64,000 bases of DNA from Paenibacillus elgii NBRC 100335 (GTDB lineage Bacteria > Bacillota > Bacilli > Paenibacillales > NBRC-103111). A program made the translations under genes and the position numbers. Numbering within the stretch: the first letter of the stretch is position 1; every line of letters begins with the position of its first letter. Positions 1-6,974 of this stretch are shown in pieces. The notes beneath the pieces were generated by a model, which saw only the letters and a list, made by a program, of their open reading frames with translations, ran no database searches and had not been told where the DNA came from. The stretch covers positions 1 through 64,000 of the forward strand of contig NZ_BIMB01000007.1 of assembly GCF_004000865.1 (NCBI RefSeq). Direction: 5' to 3'.

Positions 1-1
1 C

Positions 2-532
2 CCCGGCGGCCCGCAAGCAGCGGCCGCCGCGGCCGCCAAGGGCGCTCCCGCAGCAGCCGGAACGGAGCTGCCGCAAGAGAAGCCGCCTGCGGCCGAACAA
101 GCGGCGGCCAAGCCAGCTAAACCCGAGGCGACGAAAAATATCGTGAAGGAAGCGGGCAAAACGCCTGTTTTGACGTTCGAGGACCTGTATTCCGAGATGA
201 CGGTGCGCGGCGTGAAACTATCGGATCAGGTGAATCAGTTGTCTGGTAAAAAAATGGAAATGACCGGTTTCATGGCTCCACCGTTGACCGCCAAAGTCAA
301 CTTTTTCGTGCTGACCAAAGTCGCGCTCACCGTCTGCCCGTTCTGTTCGACGGATGCGGACTGGCCGACGGATATCGTAGTCGTCTTTATGCCCAAGGGC
401 AAGGACGTGACGCCGACGGAGCATCAGGTCAAAGTGACGGGCACGCTCAGCGTCGGCTCGCAGACGGACGAAGAAACCGGCTTCGTCAGCCTGATCCGCA
501 TCAACGCGGACAGCGTGGAGGTGCTGAAGTAA
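2..532 (+). CDS. Secreted or surface protein with CPFC motif (5' end outside window)
   Basis: The reading frame is open from the left edge, so the true start and any signal peptide lie outside the window. The visible part begins with an Ala/Pro/Lys-rich linker of about 45 residues, typical of an extracytoplasmic spacer. A compact mostly-beta domain of about 130 residues follows, with a CPFC motif followed by an acidic Ser-Thr-Asp-Ala-Asp stretch. The layout recalls small OB-fold-like metal-associated lipoprotein domains (the DUF3299 type is my best guess, not certain). A GTG at 143 could start a shorter product, but the upstream coding-like linker argues for a longer protein. Its stop overlaps the ATG of the ABC ATPase (TAATG), so the two are translationally coupled. 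A role as the extracytoplasmic partner of that ABC system, possibly binding metal through the Cys pair, is inference. Confidence 0.6.
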   Translation, partial: PGGPQAAAAAAAKGAPAAAGTELPQEKPPAAEQAAAKPAKPEATKNIVKEAGKTPVLTFEDLYSEMTVRGVKLSDQVNQLSGKKMEMTGFMAPPLTAKVNFFVLTKVALTVCPFCSTDADWPTDIVVVFMPKGKDVTPTEHQVKVTGTLSVGSQTDEETGFVSLIRINADSVEVLK

Positions 533-1218
533 TGCTGCATGCCGAGAACTTGACCAAGTCGTACCCCCTTCCGGGCAAGCGGCAGGTGGACGTGCTGAAC
601 ATTTCCCATTTTGCCATGAACGCAGGCGAACGGGTGGCCTTGGTCGGACCGAGCGGCTCGGGCAAAAGCACTCTGCTTCAGCTCATCGCCGGCATCCTGC
701 GGCCTACAAGCGGCACCATCCGCCTGCTGGACCGGCAGCTCGAACGGCTGAGCGAAGCGGAGCTGGACCGTTTCCGCGCGCAGCATATCGGCTACGTGTT
801 CCAGAGCTTCAACCTGCTGCCGGGCTTTTCTGCGCTGGAGAACGTGCTGGCGGCCATGCAGTTCGGCAAAACCATCCCGCCGAAGGCGCAAAAACAGCGC
901 GCCGGCGAGCTGCTGGCGCAGGTCGGCCTCGGGCACCGGCTTCACCACAAGCCGGACCAGCTCAGCGGCGGCGAGCAGCAGCGCGTCTCCATCGCGCGGG
1001 CGCTGGCGAACCGCCCGGCCCTTGTGCTGGCGGACGAGCCTACGGCCAGTCTGGACCACGCCAATGCGGAACAGGTGTTTTCGCTGCTGGCCGAAGCTTG
1101 CGAACAAAACGGAACGGCCCTGCTGCTGTGCACCCATGATCCGGAGCTGGCCGGCAGACTGGACCGCGTCGTGAGCCTCCGGGAGCTTTCCATTTACGAT
1201 ACCAGAGAGGTCGGGTAA
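532..1218 (+). CDS. ABC transporter ATP-binding protein (LolD/MacB type)
   Basis: This is the cytoplasmic nucleotide-binding subunit of an FtsX-fold (type VII) ABC system. All motifs are intact: Walker A GPSGSGKST at residues 39-47, Q-loop in YVFQSF, signature LSGGEQQR near residue 144, Walker B LVLADEP with catalytic Glu near 168, and H-loop His in CTHD. The length of 228 residues is normal for LolD/MacB-type ATPases. It starts inside the stop codon of the upstream gene and ends two bases before the permease ATG, so the three genes form one operon. Members of this family drive mechanotransmission or substrate extraction and often do not pump across the membrane. The substrate cannot be read from this subunit. 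Confidence 0.92.
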   Translation: MLHAENLTKSYPLPGKRQVDVLNISHFAMNAGERVALVGPSGSGKSTLLQLIAGILRPTSGTIRLLDRQLERLSEAELDRFRAQHIGYVFQSFNLLPGFSALENVLAAMQFGKTIPPKAQKQRAGELLAQVGLGHRLHHKPDQLSGGEQQRVSIARALANRPALVLADEPTASLDHANAEQVFSLLAEACEQNGTALLLCTHDPELAGRLDRVVSLRELSIYDTREVG

Positions 1219-1219
1219 C

Positions 1220-2434
1220 ATGTCTTTGCTGCACATGGCTTGGCGCAACCTCATGAACCGGCGGGTCCAAACGCTCATTACCGTCATCGTCGTAGGCATC
1301 GGCGTCGCGATGACGCTGAGCATCATGATGCTCTCTGCTGGCATCAAACAAGGCATCGTCAAAGCGAGCGAGCCGTTCGGCATGATCGTCGGCTCCAAGG
1401 GGAGCGCCAACCAGCTCGTGTTCAACACGATCTTTTTGATGGACAATCCGTTGGCGAATATTTCGCTAGATTATTACCATACGCTGGAGAACGATCCCCG
1501 GGTCATTCAAGCGGTTCCGTTTGCGCTCGGCGACAATTACCGGGGGTTCCGGCTCGTCGGCACGACCCCTTCCTTCTTCGCGCTGAAAGGGAAGCCCAGC
1601 GACCCGCCGTATTTCCAACTCACGGACGGGCGGTTGTTCGACAAGCCGTTCGAAGCGGTGCTTGGTGCTAAAGTCGCCAAAGAGACCGGGCTGAAGGTCG
1701 GGGACCGGCTCGTTTCGGGTCACGGCGTCGCCAAATCATTGCAGCACGACGAAGGCCACAAGGACCATCCGTACACGGTCGTCGGCATCCTGCACAGCGT
1801 ATCGGCCCCTTCGGATCAAGGGATTTACGTCAGCATGGACAGCTACTGGATCAGCCATGAGCATCCGGGGGAGCAAAAGCACGAGGAAGATGAGCATGGC
1901 GTGACCGCCGCCTTGGTGAAGCCGCGAAGCTACGTGGACCTGATGAAGATGTATCAGGAGATCAACCAGGGCAAAGAGGCGCAAGCGGTGTTTCCCGGGC
2001 AAGTCATCGCCAAAATTTTCGATATGATGGGCAGTGGCGAGCAAATTTTGAAATATATCAGCTACGTCGTTCTGGGCATGGCCGGGCTGACCGTCGTTCT
2101 CGCCCTGTACGGCTCCACCGTGGAACGAAGACGGACCGTCGCCATCCTGCGCGCCATCGGGGCAAGCCGCAGCGCCGTCGTCACGATCGTGCTGCTCGAA
2201 TCCGTGCTGGTGGTCGTCTTCGGCTGCGTGCTCGGCACGGCACTCGGCGGTGGACTCACCTTACTGTTGTCGGACTATATCGGCTCGCAAATATCCGTGA
2301 CGGTCGCGGTCGCGTACAGTTGGGACGTAGCTGCCGTTATCGGAGGCGTTGCACTGCTGGGCATGGTCGCAGGCATTCTCCCCGCCGTCAGCGCCTACCG
2401 AACGGAAACGGCCCGTTATTTGCACACGGCCTAA
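1220..2434 (+). CDS. ABC transporter permease, MacB/FtsX fold, with His-rich extracellular loop
   Basis: This 404-residue membrane protein has one N-terminal membrane helix (about residues 18-40), a large extracellular domain of about 230 residues and three C-terminal helices. That is the MacB_PCD plus FtsX layout. It follows the ATPase directly and ends at a strong terminator. The extracellular domain contains two His/Glu/Asp-rich patches, one reading HDEGHKDH (about residue 174) and one HEHPGEQKHEEDEH (about residue 212). Such patches are unusual for plain LolC or MacB homologues and suggest metal binding at the outer face. With the upstream CPFC protein this points to a metal-related ABC system, somewhat like zinc-regulated FtsX-type systems of Gram-negatives. 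That assignment is inference. Confidence 0.88.
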   Translation: MSLLHMAWRNLMNRRVQTLITVIVVGIGVAMTLSIMMLSAGIKQGIVKASEPFGMIVGSKGSANQLVFNTIFLMDNPLANISLDYYHTLENDPRVIQAVPFALGDNYRGFRLVGTTPSFFALKGKPSDPPYFQLTDGRLFDKPFEAVLGAKVAKETGLKVGDRLVSGHGVAKSLQHDEGHKDHPYTVVGILHSVSAPSDQGIYVSMDSYWISHEHPGEQKHEEDEHGVTAALVKPRSYVDLMKMYQEINQGKEAQAVFPGQVIAKIFDMMGSGEQILKYISYVVLGMAGLTVVLALYGSTVERRRTVAILRAIGASRSAVVTIVLLESVLVVVFGCVLGTALGGGLTLLLSDYIGSQISVTVAVAYSWDVAAVIGGVALLGMVAGILPAVSAYRTETARYLHTA

Positions 2435-2445
2435 TCAAATTTGTA

Positions 2446-2508
2446 AAAAACGACGGGTCGCCCTCGCTTCAGCTCGGAATAAGCTGAAAGAGGGCGATTC
2501 GTCGTTTT
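2446..2508. terminator. Bidirectional terminator between converging genes
   Basis: An interrupted stem pairs AAAACGACG with CGTCGTTTT and continues inward as GCCCTC/GAGGGC. It has T-rich flanks on both strands. It lies between the permease stop and the convergent thioredoxin-like gene. Confidence 0.85.
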
Positions 2509-2512
2509 CGTT

Positions 2513-3025
2513 TTAACGCTGGAGCAGCGCCGTTATTTTTTTCTCAAACGTGGCGTAGTCGGCAGCACCGGTAATTTTATCCGCGATCATGCCGCTGCGG
2601 TCTACCAGATACGTTGTCGGAATCGGCACGATACGGTACGCCTGGGCCGTCTCCGCCCGTTCATCGAGCAGCACCGGAAACGGCAAACCATGCTCCGAGA
2701 CGAAAGCCCGGACGGATTCGATCCGGTCCTTGGCCGTAATGTTGACCGCCACCACCTCAACTTGGCCCTGATACCGCTCATACAGCCGGACCAGCGCCGG
2801 AGCTTCCGCTTTGCACGGCTCGCACCACGATGCCCAGAAATTAATGATCAGCGGCTTGCCGCGAAATTGCTCCGACGTATACGTTTGTCCGTCCAGCGCC
2901 GGGAGCGCGAAAGCAGGTGCCTGAGCCCCAATCTTCGCCGCCGTCCCGGAACGAGCCGGGAGCTTGGAATACAACACCAAGGATACCAGCGCGACCAGAA
3001 GCAGCAGCATCCCTTTTCTTTTCAT
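2513..3025 (-). CDS. Membrane-anchored thiol-disulfide oxidoreductase, TlpA/ResA family
   Basis: The N-terminal hydrophobic segment (about residues 5-20) acts as a signal anchor, followed by a thioredoxin fold with the redox motif WCEPC inside NFWASWCEPC. The conserved cis-proline region PIPTTYLVD is present near the C-terminus. The product of 170 residues is normal for ResA/TlpA-type extracytoplasmic reductases, which keep cytochrome c or other cysteines reduced. I chose the ATG at 3025 because AGGAGAAGG lies just upstream and the protein then begins MKRKGML. A longer frame exists to 3145, but its extra N-terminus is not signal-like and would include the promoter. It converges on the ABC operon. 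A role in reducing the CPFC protein is possible but speculative. Confidence 0.88.
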   Translation of the reverse strand: MKRKGMLLLLVALVSLVLYSKLPARSGTAAKIGAQAPAFALPALDGQTYTSEQFRGKPLIINFWASWCEPCKAEAPALVRLYERYQGQVEVVAVNITAKDRIESVRAFVSEHGLPFPVLLDERAETAQAYRIVPIPTTYLVDRSGMIADKITGAADYATFEKKITALLQR

Positions 3026-3062
3026 CGTTTCACCGTCCGTCCTTCTCCTGCTTGTCCCCTTT

Positions 3063-3094
3063 ATTGTATCGGAAGATTGTTTTCCGAATGTCAA
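3063..3094 (-). promoter_or_regulatory. Promoter with 20-bp spacer and central dyad (MerR-like)
   Basis: Reading leftward there is a TTGACA (-35), then a 20-bp spacer, then TACAAT (-10), upstream of the thioredoxin-like gene. The spacer contains the inverted repeat TCGGAA/TTCCGA with a 7-bp centre. An over-long spacer with a dyad inside it is the hallmark of promoters controlled by MerR-family regulators. No merR gene is seen in the window. Confidence 0.5.
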
Positions 3095-3253
3095 CAGAGA
3101 TGTTTGTAAAAGAACATTCTGAAATGGTAGAATCAGGTTGTTCATGCAATTTATACGGGATTTTCTATGAATAGGTTTCGTCGCTGCCTGCGGTTCACGA
3201 GGCTTTGTGCAAAAAGAGTTTCCATCATATAGAGAAGGAGCGTATAAAAGCAG

Positions 3254-3727
3254 ATGAAAAAACTTTTATTGTTGGCACTATGCCTCTCTTTGACCGGATC
3301 GACGGCGGCTTACGCCTACCAGCCCCAGAACGATCCGCCTGGCATAAGGAACAAGTCGAATGACGTTATGGATTATTTTTCTGTCGAAACCTCGAAAGAG
3401 GGCAGCTTCTTCTTCACATCCGGGGACGGAAAAGAGGATCTGAACCCTGGTGTAGACGGTTCGATTTATCGGGTCGTGATCAGTTCAAACGTGAATGCCG
3501 TCTTTACAGCCGTGTTCCCGGACGGCTCGGAGCAGGCCTTTGAGATGGACAAATCTCATAACGGTTACTTGTCGATTCCGATCGAGTCCGGCGTCAAGTC
3601 GCTCAAAATTAAAGTTGGAACGGACGGATCGCGAACGGTCAAGGCCAACTTGCACCAGTATCGCGTACATACGGAAAAAAATAATTTCATTTTCAATTAT
3701 AAAAAATGGAAGAAGAAAACGAGGTAA
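3254..3727 (+). CDS. Small secreted protein of unknown function
   Basis: I do not recognise a family. The 157-residue product has a clear Sec signal peptide (MKKLLLLALCLSLTGSTAAYA, cleavage likely after AYA near residue 21). The mature part is about 135 residues with alternating hydrophobic residues and Gly-Asp turns, consistent with a small beta-sandwich, and a very basic C-terminus ending in KKWKKKTR. A ribosome site (GAAGGAG) lies 14-20 bases before the ATG. The gene stands alone between the divergent thioredoxin-like gene and the structured repeat at 3801. The cationic tail could bind an anionic surface such as teichoic acid or nucleic acid, but this is only a suggestion from composition. 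Confidence 0.7.
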   Translation: MKKLLLLALCLSLTGSTAAYAYQPQNDPPGIRNKSNDVMDYFSVETSKEGSFFFTSGDGKEDLNPGVDGSIYRVVISSNVNAVFTAVFPDGSEQAFEMDKSHNGYLSIPIESGVKSLKIKVGTDGSRTVKANLHQYRVHTEKNNFIFNYKKWKKKTR

Positions 3728-3800
3728 GTTAACCGGACAGACTAAAAAGGGAACCCGCACCTGGTCCCCTAGAGTGTTGAGAAAGAGGTTTTTAAAGAAA

Positions 3801-3955
3801 ATAGAGATACATATGGAGGTGGGGTATCTGCTGGAGGAGCGTGAGCGTTCGCCTTTGTCTGCTGGAAATATCCGCTACTACGCGGCTTCAAATATAGATT
3901 TCCTGCAGACAAGAGCGACCGGAAGTAGATATCCCACCCCCTCGTACACCTCTAT
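3801..3955. repeat. Structured intergenic repeat, copy A
   Basis: This long imperfect hairpin has an outer stem that pairs GTGGGGTATCTGCT with AGTAGATATCCCAC, extending weakly to 3801/3955. A second stem pairs GTCTGCTGGAAAT with ATTTCCTGCAGAC, and a small apical hairpin is closed by CCGC/GCGG. A 5'-side unpaired block reads GGAGGAGCGTGAGCGTTCGC. The same architecture recurs at 33288-33421 with compensatory stem changes. No open frame of coding character crosses it. It could be a MITE/REP-like element or a structured RNA. Confidence 0.75.
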
Positions 3956-3971
3956 TGACATTCCAGCCGGA

Positions 3972-4454
3972 TCAGACCTCGCGTATCGCCACGTAAATCT
4001 CGACCTCGGCATCGCCGGGATCAAAGCCGCGCGCATCGTATACTTCGAAGTCGCCCGTATAGGCGCGCTCGTACGAAGACGTCTCGAACCACGCCCAGAT
4101 GCGCTGCCACGCCTCGGCCACGATGCGGGCCACGGGACCCCGCTCGCTTTTGAACACGACGTACCGCGCCTGCGGAACCGCCTCTACGGCCAATCCTTCC
4201 GGCGCCGTCTCCTTCGCCCACGCATGCCCGATCAGCACCGTGTAAGCTCCGTTCACGTCGCTCTCGTAATCCGTATACAGCACGTAGGTCAAATGCGGCT
4301 CGCTCACCCCATCGATCCGGGATAGCTCCGCAGCAAAAAAATCGTTCCACAGCCGCGGAATCGCCCCGTCCGGGCCGATTTCGCGCTGATTCGTCGTTCG
4401 GGCGCTCACGCCGACAAGGTTCATTGCGGGTTTGGAAGCAAAGCTCGTTTCCAT
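3972..4454 (-). CDS. GyrI-like / effector-binding domain protein
   Basis: This stand-alone domain of 160 residues belongs to the AraC effector-binding / GyrI-like superfamily (Cass2-like integron protein type). Supporting features are the N-terminal MNLVGVSARTTN strand, the central YTDYESDVNGAYTVLIGH, the PQARYVVFKSERGP strand and the final DAEVEIYVAIREV strand, in the order typical of the SHS2-duplicated fold. Such domains bind small, often cationic or multidrug ligands. A good ribosome site (GAGGAAG) precedes the ATG. It lies downstream of and in the same direction as the WYL regulator, about 100 bp apart, so they may be co-transcribed or the regulator may control it. The ligand is unknown. 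Confidence 0.82.
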   Translation of the reverse strand: METSFASKPAMNLVGVSARTTNQREIGPDGAIPRLWNDFFAAELSRIDGVSEPHLTYVLYTDYESDVNGAYTVLIGHAWAKETAPEGLAVEAVPQARYVVFKSERGPVARIVAEAWQRIWAWFETSSYERAYTGDFEVYDARGFDPGDAEVEIYVAIREV

Positions 4455-4470
4455 AGGTTCTTCCTCTTTT

Positions 4471-4534
4471 CATCGTATAGTTGACCATCAAGTAATTGTG
4501 ATGTTCTGTAACCTTCGTTTCTTAGTATACGATG
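4471..4534. promoter_or_regulatory. Widely spaced inverted repeat upstream of GyrI-like gene
   Basis: CATCGTATAG at 4471 and its near-inverse GTATACGATG at 4525-4534 face each other across about 45 bp, in the gap between the WYL regulator and the GyrI-like gene. They could be paired operator half-sites for the WYL regulator. The assignment rests on symmetry only. Confidence 0.3.
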
Positions 4535-4554
4535 CTAAATTGGACAGCCCCCTG

Positions 4555-5496
4555 TCATAGTTCCGCGTACTGCGCGATAATCTTTTGCGCCCGCTCCTTC
4601 AGCTCCCTCGCTATAAACGCCGGCTCGTCGATTCTCACCTTGTCCCCGAAGCTGAGCATCCAGCCGTAAAGCCACTCGTTCGCCGGATAATTGCCGCGGA
4701 TGCGGATCGAACCGTCCGGCAGCCGCTCCGCCTGCTCCGTCGGAAACGTATCCTCCACCCGGTCGCGGACTTCCGGCCGAAAGGTCAGCACTACATCCAA
4801 GGCGCCGGACCCCGACCATTCCGGCTGCCAGGAATATGAGTCCAAGGCCGGCGCCGGACGCGGCTCGAAACGCTCCTCCGTCACGCGAAGCTCCCGGACC
4901 CGGGACAGCCGAAATACGCGAAATTCGCCCCGCAGCGTGCAGTAGGCATGCAAGTACCACAGGTAGCCTTTGAGGATCAGGCCGATCGGCTCCACAGTCC
5001 GTTCGGTTCCCGCTCCATCCAGATTCGTGTAGCGAAAAGTAACCGTACGACGCTCCCCGATCGCGGTTCTTAGCGCCTGAACCCTGGCCCTTGCCGACGC
5101 GCTCTGCCCCCACGGATTGAAGTCGAACGTCAACGGCGCTCCCCCATGCTCCAGCAGCTCCCGCTCCGTCGGCTGGAGCATCGTTTTTACTTTTTCCAAC
5201 AGATTGGAAACCGACTGGTCGTCAAACGCCGTACGTATGCCTTGGACCGCAGCCAGCATAGACAACAGCTCGTCCAGAGCCAGAAATTGACGGCTAATCG
5301 TAAACTGCTCCATAATCTCAAAACCGCCGGTCGTCCCCTGATGCGCGACAATCGGAATGCCCGCCAGGCTAAGCGCCTCGATATCGCGGTAAATCGTCTT
5401 GGTGGATACCTCAAACCGGTCGGCCAAAGCTTTGGCGCTGAGTCTTTTTCGATTCAGCAGCAGCACGGTGATCGCTAACAAACGATCCGTTCTCAG
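4555..5496 (-). CDS. WYL-domain transcriptional regulator (YafY type), probable CTG start
   Basis: This is a DeoR-like winged helix (residues 1-60, with RLSAKALADRFEVSTKTIYRDIEAL as recognition region) joined to a WYL ligand-binding domain (about 140-310). YLWYLHAYCTLRGEFRVFRLSRV contains the WYL-equivalent strand. Such proteins sense nucleic-acid-like or small ligands and usually control a neighbouring gene. The start needs comment. The nearest standard start is TTG at 5481, but GGAGGG lies exactly 8 bases upstream of a CTG at 5496. Initiating there restores the family-typical N-terminus (M)RTDRLLAIT. I therefore annotate the rare CTG start, giving 313 residues. The likely target is the GyrI-like gene downstream. 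Confidence 0.85.
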   Translation of the reverse strand: MRTDRLLAITVLLLNRKRLSAKALADRFEVSTKTIYRDIEALSLAGIPIVAHQGTTGGFEIMEQFTISRQFLALDELLSMLAAVQGIRTAFDDQSVSNLLEKVKTMLQPTERELLEHGGAPLTFDFNPWGQSASARARVQALRTAIGERRTVTFRYTNLDGAGTERTVEPIGLILKGYLWYLHAYCTLRGEFRVFRLSRVRELRVTEERFEPRPAPALDSYSWQPEWSGSGALDVVLTFRPEVRDRVEDTFPTEQAERLPDGSIRIRGNYPANEWLYGWMLSFGDKVRIDEPAFIARELKERAQKIIAQYAEL

Positions 5497-5609
5497 ATGC
5501 CCCGCCCTCCCACCTCGTCATTACGGGGAGCTACCATCGTTCGTCAACAGCCCCTCCGTTGCCTTTTACGAGCATTATAACAGAAAGGACAGGCTGGGGC
5601 CGATGGCAT

Positions 5610-6869
5610 CTATGTATTCCGTTCATCCCCAGAAACGCAATAAACGGACATCGAGCGGATTTTCGGCACGGCGGCGCTGTCCAACACGTTCAGACGAATC
5701 CGGTCCGTACGGACCCGAGCAAACCGGTCGATCTTCTTATGCCCGACCGCGCTGCCTCTTACGAGCTCAATCCACCGTCCGTCCAGCATCGCTTCCAGCG
5801 AATATTCCCGAATGCGCTCGCCATACCGGATGTCTTCCATCAGCACCGCATGATCCAGCTCCATAGGCTCGTCCAGCACCAAATCCACCCCGCCTTCTAC
5901 ATCCTGCACTTCGGCAAGCGATCTGCCAAAACGGCGGCGGATTTCCTCCCCGAGCGCCAGCACGCGCTCCACGTCCGCCTCCGGCAGCAGTCCCCGCCGA
6001 TCCGGAGCTACGTTCAACAACAGCGTCGCTCCGTGCCCGACCGAGCGGTAATACACGTCCATGAGCTCCTCCAGGCTCAGCAGGCGAGCTTCGTCTTCCG
6101 GATGCCAAAACCAGTGATTCTTGCGGATCGGCACGTCGCATTCGGCCGGCAGCCAGGCCGGCGTCTCCGGCAGCCAGTTCACGGCCGCCTCGGTGAACAT
6201 GCTGACCCGGGCCGTCTCGGCCGTGTTCCAGCACGGATACGGCGCGACGCCGTCCTCGTTCCCGACCCATCGGATGGTCGGGGCCCCCATGTTGAAAATC
6301 ATCGCGTCCGGCTGATGCCGTTTGACGAGCGCGATGATGCGCGGCCAATCGTACTCGCGCCCTTCGGACCCGGCCCCGTCGAACCATACCTCGACGAGCG
6401 GCCCGTACTGCGTTAGCAGCTCAGTCAACTGCTCGGCGTAGAAGTCGTCGTATGCGGCGCGATCCCGATAGCAGGCCGCATTCCGGTCCCACGGCGATAC
6501 ATAAATGCCGAACCCGAGCCCCTCGCTTCGGCAGGCCTCCGCACAAGCGCGCACGACGTCGCCTTTCCCGTCAAGCCACGGGCTCGACTTCACCGAATAG
6601 TCCGTCGTCCGGGTCGGCCACAGGCAGAAGCCGTCATGGTGCTTCGCCGTCAATATAAAATAGCGAAACCCGGCCTGCTTCGCGGTCCTTACCCATTGAA
6701 CGGCGTCCAGTGCCGTCGGATGGAACCGCTCGGGCGAGTCCGAGCCGTCGCCCCATTCCTGATCGCAAAACGTATTGATGCCAAAATGGCAAAACATCCC
6801 CAGCTCCATATCCTGCCAGCGGAGCTGCTGCTCCGTCGGTATAGCTAACAAAGGCTCATGCTTCATCAT
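5610..6869 (-). CDS. Alpha-L-fucosidase, GH29 (cytoplasmic)
   Basis: This glycoside hydrolase family 29 enzyme removes alpha-L-fucose from glycans. Residues 20-35 (MELGMFCHFGINTF), 68-84 (FRYFILTAKHHDGFCLW) and the nucleophile region VEVWFDGAG, with Asp164 as the expected catalytic nucleophile, all match the family. There is no signal peptide, so it acts in the cytoplasm on imported oligosaccharides. I chose the ATG at 6869 (followed at once by a second ATG) because GGAAGGAGATG precedes it. The frame continues upstream to 6935, but that extension has no ribosome site. The 419-residue length suits the smaller GH29 group that often acts on linked fucose (subfamily B style), though the subfamily cannot be fixed by eye. 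It is the last gene of the permease-permease-lipoprotein operon. Confidence 0.9.
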   Translation of the reverse strand: MMKHEPLLAIPTEQQLRWQDMELGMFCHFGINTFCDQEWGDGSDSPERFHPTALDAVQWVRTAKQAGFRYFILTAKHHDGFCLWPTRTTDYSVKSSPWLDGKGDVVRACAEACRSEGLGFGIYVSPWDRNAACYRDRAAYDDFYAEQLTELLTQYGPLVEVWFDGAGSEGREYDWPRIIALVKRHQPDAMIFNMGAPTIRWVGNEDGVAPYPCWNTAETARVSMFTEAAVNWLPETPAWLPAECDVPIRKNHWFWHPEDEARLLSLEELMDVYYRSVGHGATLLLNVAPDRRGLLPEADVERVLALGEEIRRRFGRSLAEVQDVEGGVDLVLDEPMELDHAVLMEDIRYGERIREYSLEAMLDGRWIELVRGSAVGHKKIDRFARVRTDRIRLNVLDSAAVPKIRSMSVYCVSGDERNT

Positions 6870-6915
6870 GCCGGCACATCTCCTTCCGCTTCTTCGAATT
6901 TTCGGGCAACCTCGC

Positions 6916-6963
6916 AGCCAAGCCCGCTCTGCCACTCCGTTGGGAGTACAGGCGGGCTTGGCT
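6916..6963 (-). other. Intercistronic stem-loop after binding-protein gene
   Basis: A perfect 12-bp stem (AGCCAAGCCCGC/GCGGGCTTGGCT) encloses an inner ACTCC/GGAGT hairpin. It lies between the solute-binding-protein stop and the fucosidase start, without a following U-run. This fits mRNA stabilisation or partial attenuation that lets the binding protein accumulate over the downstream enzyme. Confidence 0.65.
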
Positions 6964-6974
6964 CGTCAGCCGGA

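Noticed and set aside
3801-3955. A factor-independent terminator or riboswitch of a known class
   Set aside because: It has no U-run and does not match the layouts of riboswitch classes I know. The second copy in a different context argues for a dispersed element.
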